Counted from the first letter of the stretch, positions 7,950 to 18,121 are shown. The stretch: DNA of 64,000 nt from Leptospira saintgironsiae (GCF_002811765.1 NZ_NPDR01000008.1:62001-126000); one strand, 5' to 3'. Notes: generated by a model not told the origin, from the letters alone. Numbers and translations are program-made.

Positions 7950-8438
7950 ATGGGACTAACAAATTTAGGTATATTTCACACTACGATTGGAGTTATTGCT
8001 ATCATAGCAGCAATCATTTCATTCATAAAATACGGTATAATTAATCTATCACAACTAACGGGAAAAATATATTTTTATGCCACATCCATTGCTGCGTTAA
8101 CGGCATTAGGAATTTCTAAACATGGAGGCTTTAACCCGGGGCACGTTCTTTCCATAATCATTATTTTTTTAATATTAAGCGCATTCTTTCTTTCAGTAAA
8201 AAAGAAAGGAAACAACAAAAGTCGCTATTTTGAGAATTTCTTTTTATCTTTCAGCTTTTTTCTGTCGTTAGTTCCTACCACAAATGAAACGCTCACTCGA
8301 CTCCCCGTAGAGCACCCATTGGCAAAAGATATAACTGATCCCTTAATTGGTAAAACCTTACTTGTGTTTCTTGTATTTTTCATTCTTGGATCGATCTATC
8401 AATTTATAAAACAGCGGAGAATCAATAAGGCAGCCTGA
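7950..8438 (+). CDS. Four-helix membrane protein of unknown function
   Basis: 162 residues with four hydrophobic segments (about 8-27, 40-55, 65-85 and 135-153) and a basic C-terminus (KQRRINKAA). An AAGGAAAA element lies 8 bases before the ATG. A histidine in the second loop (SKHGGFNPGH) and an extracytoplasmic loop with ETLTRLPVEHPLAKD are its only polar conserved-looking parts. The overall plan resembles small DUF2306/DUF2231-like membrane proteins, but I cannot assign it. It stands alone between intergenic regions. Confidence 0.7.
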   Translation: MGLTNLGIFHTTIGVIAIIAAIISFIKYGIINLSQLTGKIYFYATSIAALTALGISKHGGFNPGHVLSIIIIFLILSAFFLSVKKKGNNKSRYFENFFLSFSFFLSLVPTTNETLTRLPVEHPLAKDITDPLIGKTLLVFLVFFILGSIYQFIKQRRINKAA

Positions 8439-8520
8439 TAAACTTATTAGTCTGAATTTGAACGTTTTCTATCAGTCTTCGGTTAAGAATGAAGCGCTGG
8501 AGATTGATAGGAAAAGATCT

Positions 8521-9798
8521 CTACTCAAAAAGTATCCGCATTTTCTTACTGAAAATATAATGCTGCAAGAAAACCATATCATCCGGATTAGAATCAAAAA
8601 AGTTCACACCTAATTGGAATTTCCCGTTCCCGATTTCCAAAAATCGAACCACTTCTCCTCTTAAGACTAAATTCCTTTCAGAGATAGGAATGAACATCTT
8701 GATGATATTATGTTGTTTTAGATAATTAAAAGTTCTTTCATCTTCTATTTCGAATAGAAGTCCATTCATACTAATGTCAAGTATACGAGTCACTGCTTCT
8801 TCGTTTCTAAAGTTTTCCTGACGTATATAAACCTTAGTCAAAGCATAGGTAAGAATATCTCCTAATTCTTCTATATATAATGCCTGTTGTTGTACGATAG
8901 AAAATTTATCCATCGCTGTAGAGAATACTTTCACATAACCGATTGGATCGTTGAATAAACGGATTGGAGTGACTATATAAGAGATTAAGAAGTTACGGAC
9001 TTCTTCCTTTTGAAGTTCTCTGAAGAATTCATCTGCTTTTGCCTGCCCTCTGGTCTGAATCAAGCTTAGATACTCATCACGGAAATTGTCTAGATATGGA
9101 TCCTTCTCCTCTCCTATATAACTTTTGATTAAAGAACAATCAGGAACATAGACGGAGCGATTATACTTTTTTATAAAGTCTCCAAAAAATCCTCCATCTT
9201 TTCCAGGACCGAAAAATACGACCTCATAATCTTTTGAAATTCCCAGAATATATTCAGTAACCATTAAGTTGATTAACTTAAGGCTTGGATTATCCTTTTT
9301 AATTTCTTTCATTAGATGAAAAAATCTTTGTTCAACACTTAGATTTTTTCCAAGTTCTCTTTCGCCCCCGCTTAAGGAACGATAGAGGATCACATAATTC
9401 ATAAAAAGATCGTCTACTGCCACCCTCAGGTTTTTACGGAATGCGGCTGCTTGTAATTCAGAAGGGATCTTAACTCTTACATGGTCTTCCCAAAAGTCCA
9501 GAAGTACCACTTCGAATTGATAAAGTATATTCAAGATCTCGAAACTGATTTTTGCTCTTAATATCCCTTTTGGTTGGAGATAGGGAACATAGAGAACGAG
9601 AGTATCTTCGCTAACTTCCTCAACGACGGAGTTAAGCTTCTCCCCTTCATAATCGAATGGGAATTCTCTTTGATCCGCTTTCAAACTATAGAATAAGTGT
9701 TTAACTAGATTAATATCTGAACCGATGATTGTTTCCCCAAACATCGTTTCTAAAATTGTAATCAGTTCCTGGAGTGTATCCGATCGTCCTACAGCCAT
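8521..9798 (-). CDS. PilZ-domain protein, probably DUF1577 family
   Basis: 425 residues, soluble. The C-terminal 100 residues look like a PilZ domain, with [13 protein letters not shown] (the D-x-S-x-x-G element) and later LGVNFFD. The N-terminal two thirds match what I remember of the DUF1577 proteins of Leptospira. PilZ domains usually bind cyclic di-GMP. The usual RxxxR before the D-x-S element is not clear here ([13 protein letters not shown]), so binding is uncertain. It might relay the signal degraded by the EAL enzyme at 26791-28083. Monocistronic. Confidence 0.7.
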   Translation of the reverse strand: MAVGRSDTLQELITILETMFGETIIGSDINLVKHLFYSLKADQREFPFDYEGEKLNSVVEEVSEDTLVLYVPYLQPKGILRAKISFEILNILYQFEVVLLDFWEDHVRVKIPSELQAAAFRKNLRVAVDDLFMNYVILYRSLSGGERELGKNLSVEQRFFHLMKEIKKDNPSLKLINLMVTEYILGISKDYEVVFFGPGKDGGFFGDFIKKYNRSVYVPDCSLIKSYIGEEKDPYLDNFRDEYLSLIQTRGQAKADEFFRELQKEEVRNFLISYIVTPIRLFNDPIGYVKVFSTAMDKFSIVQQQALYIEELGDILTYALTKVYIRQENFRNEEAVTRILDISMNGLLFEIEDERTFNYLKQHNIIKMFIPISERNLVLRGEVVRFLEIGNGKFQLGVNFFDSNPDDMVFLQHYIFSKKMRILFE

Positions 9799-9974
9799 AG
9801 CAGTCCGGGTAAAATTCTCCCGTATCTTTATTTTCGACTTCGGGACTTTAGGAATCCAGTGCTACCTTTCATAAATCGGAGCATTCTTCTTTTTTTCGCA
9901 AATGAGACATATACGAGTATTTTCCGGAAGGAAATTGTTCAGGGGATTTTTATGCTTCTGCCGAAAAATAAAGC

Positions 9975-10502
9975 ATGGCAGAGAACAAGTCCGAACTGAA
10001 TCCAGAACTTTTCGATATGATGCGTCGTGGACAACTTTCCGCGAATAAGATCCTTAACTTGATTTCACTTAGAGAACTTGTGGATAAATTCGCTTCCAAA
10101 CCATTTTTGGAAGAAGAAAAACTCCAAGAGATCAAGGAACGCACTGGAGTGGAGCCGGACATCCTTACTTGGGGTGATTATTTCCAAACTGAGATCGCTT
10201 CCCGTTATTTTGATAAAACTGATTCTGAATTTTCAAAGATCGTGGACACTATTCGTTTCGATCTGATCTCTGCTCACCTGATCTTCTCCGCTAAACCTGA
10301 TTATTTCGTGGACTCTGTTAGAGGCCAAGCTCTTGTTTCTAAGTCTATCGATAGCTCATTCTGGACTTTAGAAGATGAGGAGAATGTTCATTTAGAAATT
10401 CTTCTGGATTATTACGACCAAATGGGTATCGGTGAAAAACCTCTTTCTGTTTCGGATCGAGTTTGGTACGAAAGTTTTGAATTAAAACAGGAAGCTGTTT
10501 AA
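9975..10502 (+). CDS. Conserved hypothetical protein coupled to enoyl-CoA hydratase
   Basis: 175 residues, soluble, acidic, without signal peptide or membrane segment. I recognise no domain. Its TAA stop shares the last A with the ATG of the next gene (TAATG), so the two are translationally coupled. That suggests an accessory role for the enoyl-CoA hydratase-like enzyme, such as a partner subunit. Its helical content and charged pattern suggest a compact all-alpha fold, but this is only an impression. Confidence 0.7.
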   Translation: MAENKSELNPELFDMMRRGQLSANKILNLISLRELVDKFASKPFLEEEKLQEIKERTGVEPDILTWGDYFQTEIASRYFDKTDSEFSKIVDTIRFDLISAHLIFSAKPDYFVDSVRGQALVSKSIDSSFWTLEDEENVHLEILLDYYDQMGIGEKPLSVSDRVWYESFELKQEAV

Positions 10503-11290
10503 TGGCATTAGTCGATTCAGAAACAGTAGAACTTTCTTCCGAATCTAGAATAGAAATTCTTTATCTGAATAACCCGGAAACTAAAAACTCCATGACCGTT
10601 GCCATGGGTCATGAGTTCCAAGCTCAAATAGAAAAACTCAAAAAAAATCCACCTAGAGCGGTTGTCATTACTGGTAAGAACGATATTTTCTCCGCTGGTG
10701 GTAATTTCGAATTATTAAAATCTTTCGCCGAGAAGTCTTTCGAACAAAACAAAAAAGAAATGTTCGAATTTTATAATCTATTCTTAAGCGTTAGAGATCT
10801 AAATGTTCCTGTGATCTGTGCGGCAAATGGTCATGCAATCGGTGCAGGACTTTCCATTACTCTTGCTTGCGACCTTAGAGTTTTTGCAGATGAAGGAAAA
10901 TACCAATTTAATTTCGTAAAATTGGGAATTCATCCAGGAATGGGTTCCAGCTATCTTGCAAAAGAATTGTTCGGGATGGAAACTGCAAACCGACTTTTAT
11001 TTTTAGCAGAAACTGTAAGTGGTAAAGAAGCTCATTCCCTAGGAATTTGTTATGATTCCGTTCCCAAAGGAGAAGTTTTACAAAGAGCAACTGAGATCGC
11101 CATTTCTCTAAGTGAAAGTGCTCCTATGGCGCTTAGTGAATTAAAGAAAAATATTTACGATCGTGAAAAACTAAACGCAGCTTTGCGCAAAGAAGCAGAA
11201 TCTCAAGCTCTTAACTTCTTATCTCAGGATTTCAGAGAAACGATCAAATCAATAGAAGAAAAAAGAAAACCGGTTTTTAGAGGGCGTTAA
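10502..11290 (+). CDS. Enoyl-CoA hydratase/isomerase (crotonase family)
   Basis: 262 residues, crotonase fold. The first oxyanion-hole segment is visible as [11 protein letters not shown] (about residues 62-72) and the second as [21 protein letters not shown] (about 103-124). The usual hydratase glutamates are not obvious: the position after the second glycine motif reads [15 protein letters not shown]. It may therefore be an isomerase or other crotonase rather than a beta-oxidation hydratase. It is coupled to the upstream hypothetical gene. A hairpin AGGGCGTT/AACGTCCT spans its stop. Confidence 0.85.
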   Translation: MALVDSETVELSSESRIEILYLNNPETKNSMTVAMGHEFQAQIEKLKKNPPRAVVITGKNDIFSAGGNFELLKSFAEKSFEQNKKEMFEFYNLFLSVRDLNVPVICAANGHAIGAGLSITLACDLRVFADEGKYQFNFVKLGIHPGMGSSYLAKELFGMETANRLLFLAETVSGKEAHSLGICYDSVPKGEVLQRATEIAISLSESAPMALSELKKNIYDREKLNAALRKEAESQALNFLSQDFRETIKSIEEKRKPVFRGR

Positions 11291-11327
11291 TCAAAACGTC
11301 CTATTCAAGGGCGAGTTGTATTAACGA

Positions 11328-12581
11328 TTAAAGATTCTTTAATAAAGGTTTTAATTCGAGAAGTATCTGTTCTTCAGGAATTGCCAAATCTAGTTTATCT
11401 ACTTTTTTAGGAATTCTTCCAGAAGAGACATCATCTCCCAATGCTTTGATCTTAGCTAAGATAGCCTGATCTGTACAGTTAGAGATCGAAATAATATTAG
11501 GGACTTCTTTTCCCCAAGAAAATTTCAGTCCTGGAGAATCTACAAAGAAGGATTCAGTGATACCATCACCTTCTTTATCTATCATAGTATAAACTGTGGA
11601 ATCTCCTGTGACTACAGTGACTTTCTTCCCTTTTAAAAAACGATCTACTTTGATCCGGGTGTTTGTCATGTCCCGGTTCCAAATATAATAGTATAATTTA
11701 TCTATCTGAGAATCAATCAGTCGATCCACTGCAGTTTTAAAAAGTTGTCCGTATTTTTTCCCAACTTCTTCTTCTCCTCTCATGAGGCCATCTACTTCTC
11801 TTGGAGTTGTAGAATGAAGATAAAAATCAGGAAGCCCGTTAGAATGATTCGTATAGAATATTTGCTCTTTTCTATCGCCAGGATAAGGATTCGAATCTAC
11901 AGAAGTATTATGCAAAAAACCTAATAGGAATTTTTTCCTTTCTTGGGTTTTGGATTTCAATTCTTCAAATCTTCCTCTAAGAGAACTTGTTTTTGGAGAA
12001 TCTTTTCCGTAGATACGCTCTGTTCTCGAGTATTCAGCATACACGGCCTTCTCCGCTGCATACGATTTCAGAAGTTCATCATCATATTTCAATAGAAGAT
12101 CAAATTCTTTATTCTTCTCTTCCGGTTCTGCAGAAGCTCCCGGAGTAGTATTCGCTTTAGTAGTTTCCGCCTGGTTTGGTTCTGTTTTAGAAGAAGGTTT
12201 GGTTCTTTCCGATTCAGGTAATTTATAATATTCTTGTTCCAGATCTTTTAGTCTGGTGAATTTATAAATTTTATTTAAATAGTCCTTTTCCTTGTCCTTT
12301 ACCTGGGCTGGATCATCGAATCCATCCTTTAAAAGAGTAAGTTGTCCTCTATCAATGATGAGTAACGTGGATTCTGAAGTATCTCGATTCAGATTTCTCT
12401 CAGGAAGAGCCTTACCTTCTTTATCCACCAATTGTATATAATGAAATGCTACACGATCCGTGCGGAAATCGTTGATGTTTGTTACATCTGGAGAATTTTG
12501 CAGATCCGGAGCTGCAGATAATATGACCCCGGAGATCAAAAGAATAAAAACGACTAAGGTTGTACGTTTGGACCCGGACAT
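11328..12581 (-). CDS. Exported protein of unknown function
   Basis: I place the start at the ATG at 12581 (417 residues), because MSGSKRTTLVVFILLISGVILSAAPD is then a normal signal peptide. An upstream in-frame ATG at 12614 would put eleven extra residues ahead of it. The mature protein has a low-complexity Thr/Glu/Pro/Lys linker (about 140-170), a charged helical middle, and a C-terminal domain with VTVVTGDSTVYTMIDKEGDGITESFFVDSP that resembles a calcium- or beta-type module. No known family recognised. It is the last gene of the minus-strand chain that begins with the methyltransferase at 16947. Confidence 0.7.
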   Translation of the reverse strand: MSGSKRTTLVVFILLISGVILSAAPDLQNSPDVTNINDFRTDRVAFHYIQLVDKEGKALPERNLNRDTSESTLLIIDRGQLTLLKDGFDDPAQVKDKEKDYLNKIYKFTRLKDLEQEYYKLPESERTKPSSKTEPNQAETTKANTTPGASAEPEEKNKEFDLLLKYDDELLKSYAAEKAVYAEYSRTERIYGKDSPKTSSLRGRFEELKSKTQERKKFLLGFLHNTSVDSNPYPGDRKEQIFYTNHSNGLPDFYLHSTTPREVDGLMRGEEEVGKKYGQLFKTAVDRLIDSQIDKLYYYIWNRDMTNTRIKVDRFLKGKKVTVVTGDSTVYTMIDKEGDGITESFFVDSPGLKFSWGKEVPNIISISNCTDQAILAKIKALGDDVSSGRIPKKVDKLDLAIPEEQILLELKPLLKNL

Positions 12582-12670
12582 ATCCTTAATACTATCGGCT
12601 TTGAAAAGGGCCAAAACAACCCTTTCATCCAGTTAATTTAAGGAGAAAACTCCGGAATACCGGATAAATC

Positions 12671-13432
12671 TTAAGGCTGTCTTGTATGGGTATAAGAGAG
12701 CAAATAGCTTAAACCTGGCAGATCTCCCACTTCTCCGCCTAACTTATATTCGATACTATTTAGATCAGGATAGTTTTCGAATAAGGTTTTTTCAGTCGCT
12801 AAGAATGCAGAAGATAATAGTCCCAATTTTTTACGCTCTATCTCTGCAGACTTTTGCTCTTCTGTCATCTGACTTGCATAAGTGTAATCGATACGGAACT
12901 TCATATCTGAAAGTAAGTTTTCCAATGTGGACTTTCTCAAATCCAAGATCAAAACATCTCCTCTTTTCCAGATAGAGATCACTGAATCTTGCAAGTTCGG
13001 AAGTTTTTTCAGATTTCTATATTGAGCAGAAGCATTTGGAACAGTAGGATCGAAATAACTGGATTCTCCAGCTTCTCCCACCAATGTCAAAACATCATGT
13101 CTGAAATCCTCACCAGTTAAGAGGACTTTTCTTTTTACTGGGAATACCTGACCTTCTCCATCTGAACCGTATATTACGATTTCTTTTCTAGGATCGAAGT
13201 TTGGCAGATCATATAATGTGAATGGAACGAGTAGTTTTAATGGATTTTTTCCTGCGAGGATAAACCCGGTTAGGAATAATAATACGATTATCCAAGAATA
13301 AGTTAAGAATAATATCCTTTTGGATTCTTTAGAATCGGCGGCTCTGGTTGCCAATTCGAAAACCCATGTATAGAAGGTATCCAAATGAGTGAGGAAGCGA
13401 TTCCAAATTTCCTTAATCTTTTGCAAGTTCAT
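12671..13432 (-). CDS. Membrane-anchored GerMN-like protein
   Basis: 253 residues with one membrane helix at about 41-60 (ILFLTYSWIIVLLFLTGFIL), followed by an extracytoplasmic domain. The pattern VISIWKRGDVLILDLRKS, then a long helix ending in KTLFENYPDLNSIEYKLGG, resembles the GerMN (spore germination) domain often found beside cell-wall amidases; this match is tentative. It overlaps the amidase gene by 20 bases and may help place or regulate the amidase in the envelope. Confidence 0.6.
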   Translation of the reverse strand: MNLQKIKEIWNRFLTHLDTFYTWVFELATRAADSKESKRILFLTYSWIIVLLFLTGFILAGKNPLKLLVPFTLYDLPNFDPRKEIVIYGSDGEGQVFPVKRKVLLTGEDFRHDVLTLVGEAGESSYFDPTVPNASAQYRNLKKLPNLQDSVISIWKRGDVLILDLRKSTLENLLSDMKFRIDYTYASQMTEEQKSAEIERKKLGLLSSAFLATEKTLFENYPDLNSIEYKLGGEVGDLPGLSYLLSYTHTRQP

Positions 13433-14504
13433 ACGCTCTCACACCTTCTAATATACTTTTGGCCAATTTCACTTGATGAGTTTTATCAGCCAATACCTCT
13501 GATTCTTTATTATGGGTGAGGTAACCCATTTCGACCAGAATGGCAGGCATCAAACTTCCCCTTAGCACAGAAAAGTCCGCCTTCTTCACTCCTCTAGACA
13601 ATATCTTTGGACCAAGGTTTTTTTTCATCTCAGATTCAACACTTCTGGCGAGAAGACGGCTTCTTCTTTGGATCATAGAGGACATCATTCCGGCCTGGAT
13701 CTTCCCGTAGGAGGTCCCACCTTTTTTGCCTGAAATCCCATTTTCGAATAATGAGACTTCTCTTGCGGTTTCTGTGCTGGGGGTCTGGGATAAATAATAC
13801 ACTTCAAAACCATTTACATCCGAAGAAATGGAAGCATTACAATGTAAACTTACAAATAAAACGGATCCGCCCTTTTGGATTTCTTTATTTGCGATCTCTG
13901 ACCTTCTTTCTAATTCTATAAATGAATCATTGGATCTGGTTAGGATCACTCTAACTTCAGGATATACCTTATTCAGGAATTTTTTTACGAAGCGGGCCAC
14001 CTGGAGAGAGACTAATTTTTCCTGGGTTCCTTTATCAGAAGAAGTCCCTGGATCTTTTCCTCCATGTCCCGCATCCACAATGATCGCAGAAAGTTTTAAC
14101 CTTTCCGCTTTAGGTAATAGATCGAATATAAGTTCGTCTTCTTTAAATTCGTAACTTACATCTCCTGGTAATAAACGTACAAAGATGGCTTCTACCAAAT
14201 CAGGAGGAAGTAAGAAATCCTTATCTTTATAGACTACTGGTAAATTCGTTTTTTCTAAACTACCATTGATTGCATAAAAGGAAGCTCCGATCCTAAATCG
14301 GATCTCACCGGAGGCATGAGAGATAGAGCCTACTAATGTAGCAGACTCGAATTTGGATTGTAGACCTGGGATTTTTTTATGGATTTCTTCGAAGGAAACG
14401 TAACCGTTCTTGCCGATGGTTTGTATCCTGGACTCGGCAAAAACAGGTGCGCTAAAGAGTAGAAAGAATCCTAACCCCCAAAGAAGGATTTGATCCTTGT
14501 CCAA
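13413..14504 (-). CDS. N-acetylmuramoyl-L-alanine amidase (Amidase_3)
   Basis: Zinc amidase that cuts peptide stems from peptidoglycan; 363 residues. Signal peptide MDKDQILLWGLGFFLLFSAPVFA. An N-terminal region of about 100 residues (AMIN- or copper-amine-oxidase-N-like) precedes the catalytic domain. Metal ligands appear in IIVDAGHGGKDPG (His), the following glutamate in GTQEKLVSLQVARF, and SLHCNA (second His); the catalytic Glu is in ILVEMGYLTH. The gene begins 34 bases inside the helicase reading frame, so its translation is probably coupled to it. Confidence 0.92.
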   Translation of the reverse strand: MDKDQILLWGLGFFLLFSAPVFAESRIQTIGKNGYVSFEEIHKKIPGLQSKFESATLVGSISHASGEIRFRIGASFYAINGSLEKTNLPVVYKDKDFLLPPDLVEAIFVRLLPGDVSYEFKEDELIFDLLPKAERLKLSAIIVDAGHGGKDPGTSSDKGTQEKLVSLQVARFVKKFLNKVYPEVRVILTRSNDSFIELERRSEIANKEIQKGGSVLFVSLHCNASISSDVNGFEVYYLSQTPSTETAREVSLFENGISGKKGGTSYGKIQAGMMSSMIQRRSRLLARSVESEMKKNLGPKILSRGVKKADFSVLRGSLMPAILVEMGYLTHNKESEVLADKTHQVKLAKSILEGVRAYELAKD

Positions 14505-16150
14505 ATTGATCCCTTCTTCTTGTCTGAAGATCTTTTAGAATCGTTTATATCGAATAAGTTACGCTTGCTCTTATCGTAATTCGATTTCTGTTTTTTATTC
14601 TCGTGGTTTTGATGATTTGGAGAATGTTGTTTTTGGAAATCGGAACGTTGTTTTCCTTTCTTTTGGCTTTGGTTTTTCTGGCCTCTATCTTTACGAGCAC
14701 CATTGGAACCGAAAACACTGTCCGCTTTTTGTAAAAACTCTTGGGCTTCTTGGATAGCAGCTTCTGGTCTTTTTTTATGACCGCCGTGTTGCTGCTTGCC
14801 GCCTGGTTTTGAATCTCTGTTGAAATCTTTTTTGCGATCTCCAGATTCTTTGTTCCAGGTTTTTTCTCCTCTTTGATTCCCACCGCTACCATTACGTTGG
14901 AAATCGCCTCTTTGTTTTTTAGGACCTCTGTCGCCTCTTCCTTGGTTTCTGTTTCCATTTCTTTCGACAGGAGCATTATCAAATGCATCTCCACCTACAA
15001 AAGCTTGGAATTCTCCTGCAGGGAATGTAAGTGCTTCTTCATGAACTGGTAGAACATCTATCTTTTGTTTCAGATATTTTTCGATCTTCTCCAATTCAAC
15101 ATAATCTGATTCGGAGCAGAAGCTGATGGACCTACCCATTCTGCCTGCTCTTGCAGTTCTTCCGATCCTATGCACATAATTCTCTGTGTCTTGAGGAAGA
15201 TCGAAATTGAAAACTACTTCGATATTTTCTACGTCTATACCACGACTTGCAACATCAGTCGCGACCATAAACTTAAACTTTCCGGATTTAAAATCCCTCA
15301 TAAGTCTAAGTCTTTTTTTCTGATCTAAGTCCGAAGAGATCCCAGTGATAGGAATTCCGAACTTTCTGAGAGAATAAACTATTTTAGGAATATTCGCTTT
15401 AAAATTTGTGAATATAATTCCTTGTCCTTCCAGCTCTTCGGCAAGAATGGAGTTCACCATATAAGGTAACTTCTCCTCTCTTCCCAAATGGACAAGTTTC
15501 TGATCGATCCTTTCAGTGATCAGTTTATCAGGATTGATCTGTATCTCAACAGGCTCGTTCATAAAACGATATGCAAGTCGCATAACTTCTACAGAGAGAG
15601 TTGCAGAGAAAAGTAAAGTCTGCTTTCTATTCTTACATTTATGAAGAAGCCAACGTATATCGTAGATGAAACCCATGTCCAACATACGATCCGCTTCATC
15701 CAAAATGAAAAACTCAACCTTTTCCAGATCAGCGCTTCCGCTTCTTGCTAGGTCTATCAATCTTCCCGGAGTTGCAACAATCAGACCGTTTAGTCCGTTT
15801 AGATCTCTGTTCTGGACTTTATAATCAGTTCCGCCAATGATTGGGACAACTCTATAGTCTGTATGTTTCAGTAACTTTTCGGCTTCTTCCGAAATTTGGA
15901 TCACTAACTCTCTAGTAGGAGCAAGGATCAGAGTACTGACTCCCTGTATTCCTCTTGTCAAGATGGAGTGAATGGTTGGCACCAAGAATGCCACAGTTTT
16001 ACCGGTTCCTGTTTGTGCTAAACCGGTAACATCCCTACCTTCTATTCCGGGAGGGATTGCTTTTTCTTGTATAGGAGTGAGCTCTGTAAATCCTGCGTCT
16101 TGGATTGCTTTTTGCAGGTTAGGCTCTAGATTTAATTCTTCGAATTTCAT
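14471..16150 (-). CDS. DEAD-box RNA helicase (RhlE-like)
   Basis: 559 residues. Helicase motifs occur in order: Q motif (ELTPIQ), motif I AQTGTGKT at 45-52, Ia PTREL at 79-83, II DEAD at 151-154, III SAT, V ATDVASRGID, VI HRIGRTARAG. From about residue 390 the protein is a long, low-complexity basic tail rich in Gly, Asn, Gln, Lys and Arg, likely disordered and RNA-binding. It probably unwinds structured RNA in ribosome assembly or decay. Its ATG overlaps the TGA of the upstream methyltransferase (ATGA). Confidence 0.95.
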   Translation of the reverse strand: MKFEELNLEPNLQKAIQDAGFTELTPIQEKAIPPGIEGRDVTGLAQTGTGKTVAFLVPTIHSILTRGIQGVSTLILAPTRELVIQISEEAEKLLKHTDYRVVPIIGGTDYKVQNRDLNGLNGLIVATPGRLIDLARSGSADLEKVEFFILDEADRMLDMGFIYDIRWLLHKCKNRKQTLLFSATLSVEVMRLAYRFMNEPVEIQINPDKLITERIDQKLVHLGREEKLPYMVNSILAEELEGQGIIFTNFKANIPKIVYSLRKFGIPITGISSDLDQKKRLRLMRDFKSGKFKFMVATDVASRGIDVENIEVVFNFDLPQDTENYVHRIGRTARAGRMGRSISFCSESDYVELEKIEKYLKQKIDVLPVHEEALTFPAGEFQAFVGGDAFDNAPVERNGNRNQGRGDRGPKKQRGDFQRNGSGGNQRGEKTWNKESGDRKKDFNRDSKPGGKQQHGGHKKRPEAAIQEAQEFLQKADSVFGSNGARKDRGQKNQSQKKGKQRSDFQKQHSPNHQNHENKKQKSNYDKSKRNLFDINDSKRSSDKKKGSIWTRIKSFFGG

Positions 16151-16947
16151 ATTTTTTTAATCGCGATTGAGTGGAATGTGTCGGCGTAGCAGGAGAGGTT
16201 TGCGTAGCGAACAAAGAGCCGATGTGTCAGGTATTTGCCTTTCCATCCCTTATCTCTAATAGGGTGGTATGACATTGGTTTCCTATATACCGTGACGAGA
16301 CCGTACATTTTCAACATTTTTTTAAGAGAATCAGGTGAGTAATCCCAAAAATGGTCCGACGGATGAGTGCGAAACCATTCTTCAGGGTTAGTTTGAAAAG
16401 AAGGTCCATTCAATGAAGGAAGACCTAAGAATAATAGCCCACCAGGCTTTAACAATTTATTAATCCTCTCGAAAACAAGCTCCGCGTTCGGAAAATGTTC
16501 TATTACAAAAAACGCACAGACCGCATCGAAAGTTTCTTTGGGAAAAATGGAATCGTCCAAGAACGAACCGGAGACAACATCCAAACCTAATTTGTTTTTG
16601 GAGTATTCCGCTTCTGTCGCAGAAAGTTCCATACCTTTAACTTTGTATCCCTTCTTCTCCGCTTCGGATAAGAAGAAGCCAGCAGCGGATCCTATCTCGA
16701 AAAGAGTTTTACCTTTCGGATCTTGGAATGCGCTCATCATCTCTAAACGTGCCTTGGCTAAATTTCTAAGCTGAGGTTCGTCCTCGTAGTAGGTCTTTTT
16801 GTACTGATTCTTATATTCTTCCTGAAAATAGGAATCTTCGTAATCCCTTTCCTTTGCCAATTTATAGAAATGGACCCCCGTGCGACGGCATACCATATAG
16901 GCTTCCGGATATTCTGGATGAGGTTCCAATTCGAGTATTGAGGACAT
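16147..16947 (-). CDS. Class I SAM-dependent methyltransferase
   Basis: 266 residues. The SAM site is seen as LFEIGSAAGFFLSEAEKKGYKVKGMELS (motif I E-I-G-S-A-A-G and the acidic end of beta-2), then DAVCAFFVIEHFPN (motif IV) and LLKPGGLLFLGLPS. The N-terminal 70 residues, with GVHFYKLAKERDY and a Tyr/Glu-rich stretch, resemble the leader of sugar- or quinone-type Methyltransf_11/23 enzymes. A preceding Cys pair is absent. It is the first gene of a coupled chain with the helicase (4-base overlap). Substrate unknown. Confidence 0.85.
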   Translation of the reverse strand: MSSILELEPHPEYPEAYMVCRRTGVHFYKLAKERDYEDSYFQEEYKNQYKKTYYEDEPQLRNLAKARLEMMSAFQDPKGKTLFEIGSAAGFFLSEAEKKGYKVKGMELSATEAEYSKNKLGLDVVSGSFLDDSIFPKETFDAVCAFFVIEHFPNAELVFERINKLLKPGGLLFLGLPSLNGPSFQTNPEEWFRTHPSDHFWDYSPDSLKKMLKMYGLVTVYRKPMSYHPIRDKGWKGKYLTHRLFVRYANLSCYADTFHSIAIKKI

Positions 16948-17084
16948 GCTTGCCTACAAGAAGCTTGTCATAAAGTCTTCCCTACGTAAAGGAAAATCCC
17001 CGGGCCTGGAACGAAATACGTGCTTGAAAAAACGAGAAACCCTCCAGGAATAGAAGAGAAACGGGAAAAGGAAGCCCTCATAGA

Positions 17085-17543
17085 ATGAGCATACTCGAAA
17101 AAATCAAATCCCTTGGGTTGGAACTCCCACCTGCTCCTAAGGCGATTGCAGCTTATATACCTGCCATACAAACAGGAAATTTGGTATTCACTTCCGGCCA
17201 ATTACCTTTAAAAGATGGCAAGCTCATGCTTACAGGAACTTTGGGCGCTGGGCTTTCTATAGATGATGTGAAGGCTGCTACAGAACAAGCTGCGTTGAAC
17301 GGGCTTGCAGCAATCGCAGGAGTGATTGGAGATTTGGATAAAATAAAGAGCATCGTAAAGATCGGAGTATTCGTTTCTTCCAGTCCTGATTTTATTGAAC
17401 AACATCTTGTCGCAAATCATGCATCCAATCTTCTCTTAAGCATTTTTGGAGAAGCAGGACGTCATGCGCGCTTCGCGGTGGGAAATTCCGCTCTTCCATT
17501 AGGAGCTCCAGTAGAAGTAGAAATGACGGTTTCTTTAGGATGA
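17085..17543 (+). CDS. RidA/YjgF-family protein
   Basis: 152 residues, matching the longer RidA-like branch. Family members hydrolyse reactive enamine/imine intermediates from PLP enzymes. The key arginine is present in GRHARFAVGNSALPLGAPVEVEM (about 126-148), together with the LPLGAPVEVE end. Archetypal RidA is about 128 residues, so this has a slightly longer N-terminus (LGLELPPAPKAIAAYIP). Its stop overlaps the next start (ATGA), putting it in one transcript with the membrane protein and possibly the mod genes. Exact substrate class not determined. Confidence 0.85.
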   Translation: MSILEKIKSLGLELPPAPKAIAAYIPAIQTGNLVFTSGQLPLKDGKLMLTGTLGAGLSIDDVKAATEQAALNGLAAIAGVIGDLDKIKSIVKIGVFVSSSPDFIEQHLVANHASNLLLSIFGEAGRHARFAVGNSALPLGAPVEVEMTVSLG

Positions 17544-18112
17544 TCAAAAACCTTCTTAGAGATCTAAGTCTTGCATTACCTGCAACATCTGTAGTTTTAA
17601 ATGGATGGAAAAGATTTCTTTCCCAACTTTTAGGAAGATTTATAGAATTCTATTCTGAAAAAAGTGGAAAGGAAAAGTTAATCTTTGTTTTAGCATTATT
17701 GCAGTTGTTTTTCAGCTTAGGAAGTTGGATCAATTATACTATCAATTTAGGCGTAGAATCCCAACAGGACCTAATCTCCAAACTAGGTAGCTTTATCGGA
17801 ATAGAACCTAGTCGTAGCGGTTTAGAAGAAGTGAATGTAAGAACCGCGGCTAATATATTTTTCATCATTCCTTGCTTTTTGACATTCTTTTTCGGTGGTT
17901 TCTGGCGAAGTGAGTGGATTGGAAAAACAATCGTCATCCTCCAAGGATTTTTAGGGATATTATTACTTCTCGGGGTCTTATTGCCGGATGTATTCTTTGT
18001 AAGTTTTATAAGAGACCAAGACTATTATTATAATTTCAACTTTTATGCATTCTGTTCCGTGTGGATATTTACAACAATTTCTTCCATAACATTATGGAAC
18101 TCTAAAATTTAA
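17540..18112 (+). CDS. Membrane protein of unknown function upstream of modB
   Basis: 190 residues with about four membrane helices (about 45-65, 100-118, 128-148 and 168-186). No domain recognised. It overlaps the RidA-family gene by 4 bases and ends 9 bases before modB, so it is probably cotranscribed with the molybdate transporter. That does not by itself make it part of the transporter. The Glu/Ser loop between helices 1 and 2 (SQQDLISKLGSFIGIEPSRSG) lies outside the bilayer. Confidence 0.65.
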   Translation: MIKNLLRDLSLALPATSVVLNGWKRFLSQLLGRFIEFYSEKSGKEKLIFVLALLQLFFSLGSWINYTINLGVESQQDLISKLGSFIGIEPSRSGLEEVNVRTAANIFFIIPCFLTFFFGGFWRSEWIGKTIVILQGFLGILLLLGVLLPDVFFVSFIRDQDYYYNFNFYAFCSVWIFTTISSITLWNSKI

Positions 18113-18121
18113 GTTAGTCTG

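Noticed and set aside
14545..14994. 149-codon Lys-rich frame inside the helicase tail
   Set aside because: It is the shifted frame of the low-complexity basic tail of the helicase; its composition follows from the repeated codons.
16183..16225. GC-rich GTAGC-containing patch resembling an interspersed repeat
   Set aside because: It is within the methyltransferase coding region and I saw only a vague likeness to the patch at about 6515-6550; not enough for a repeat family.
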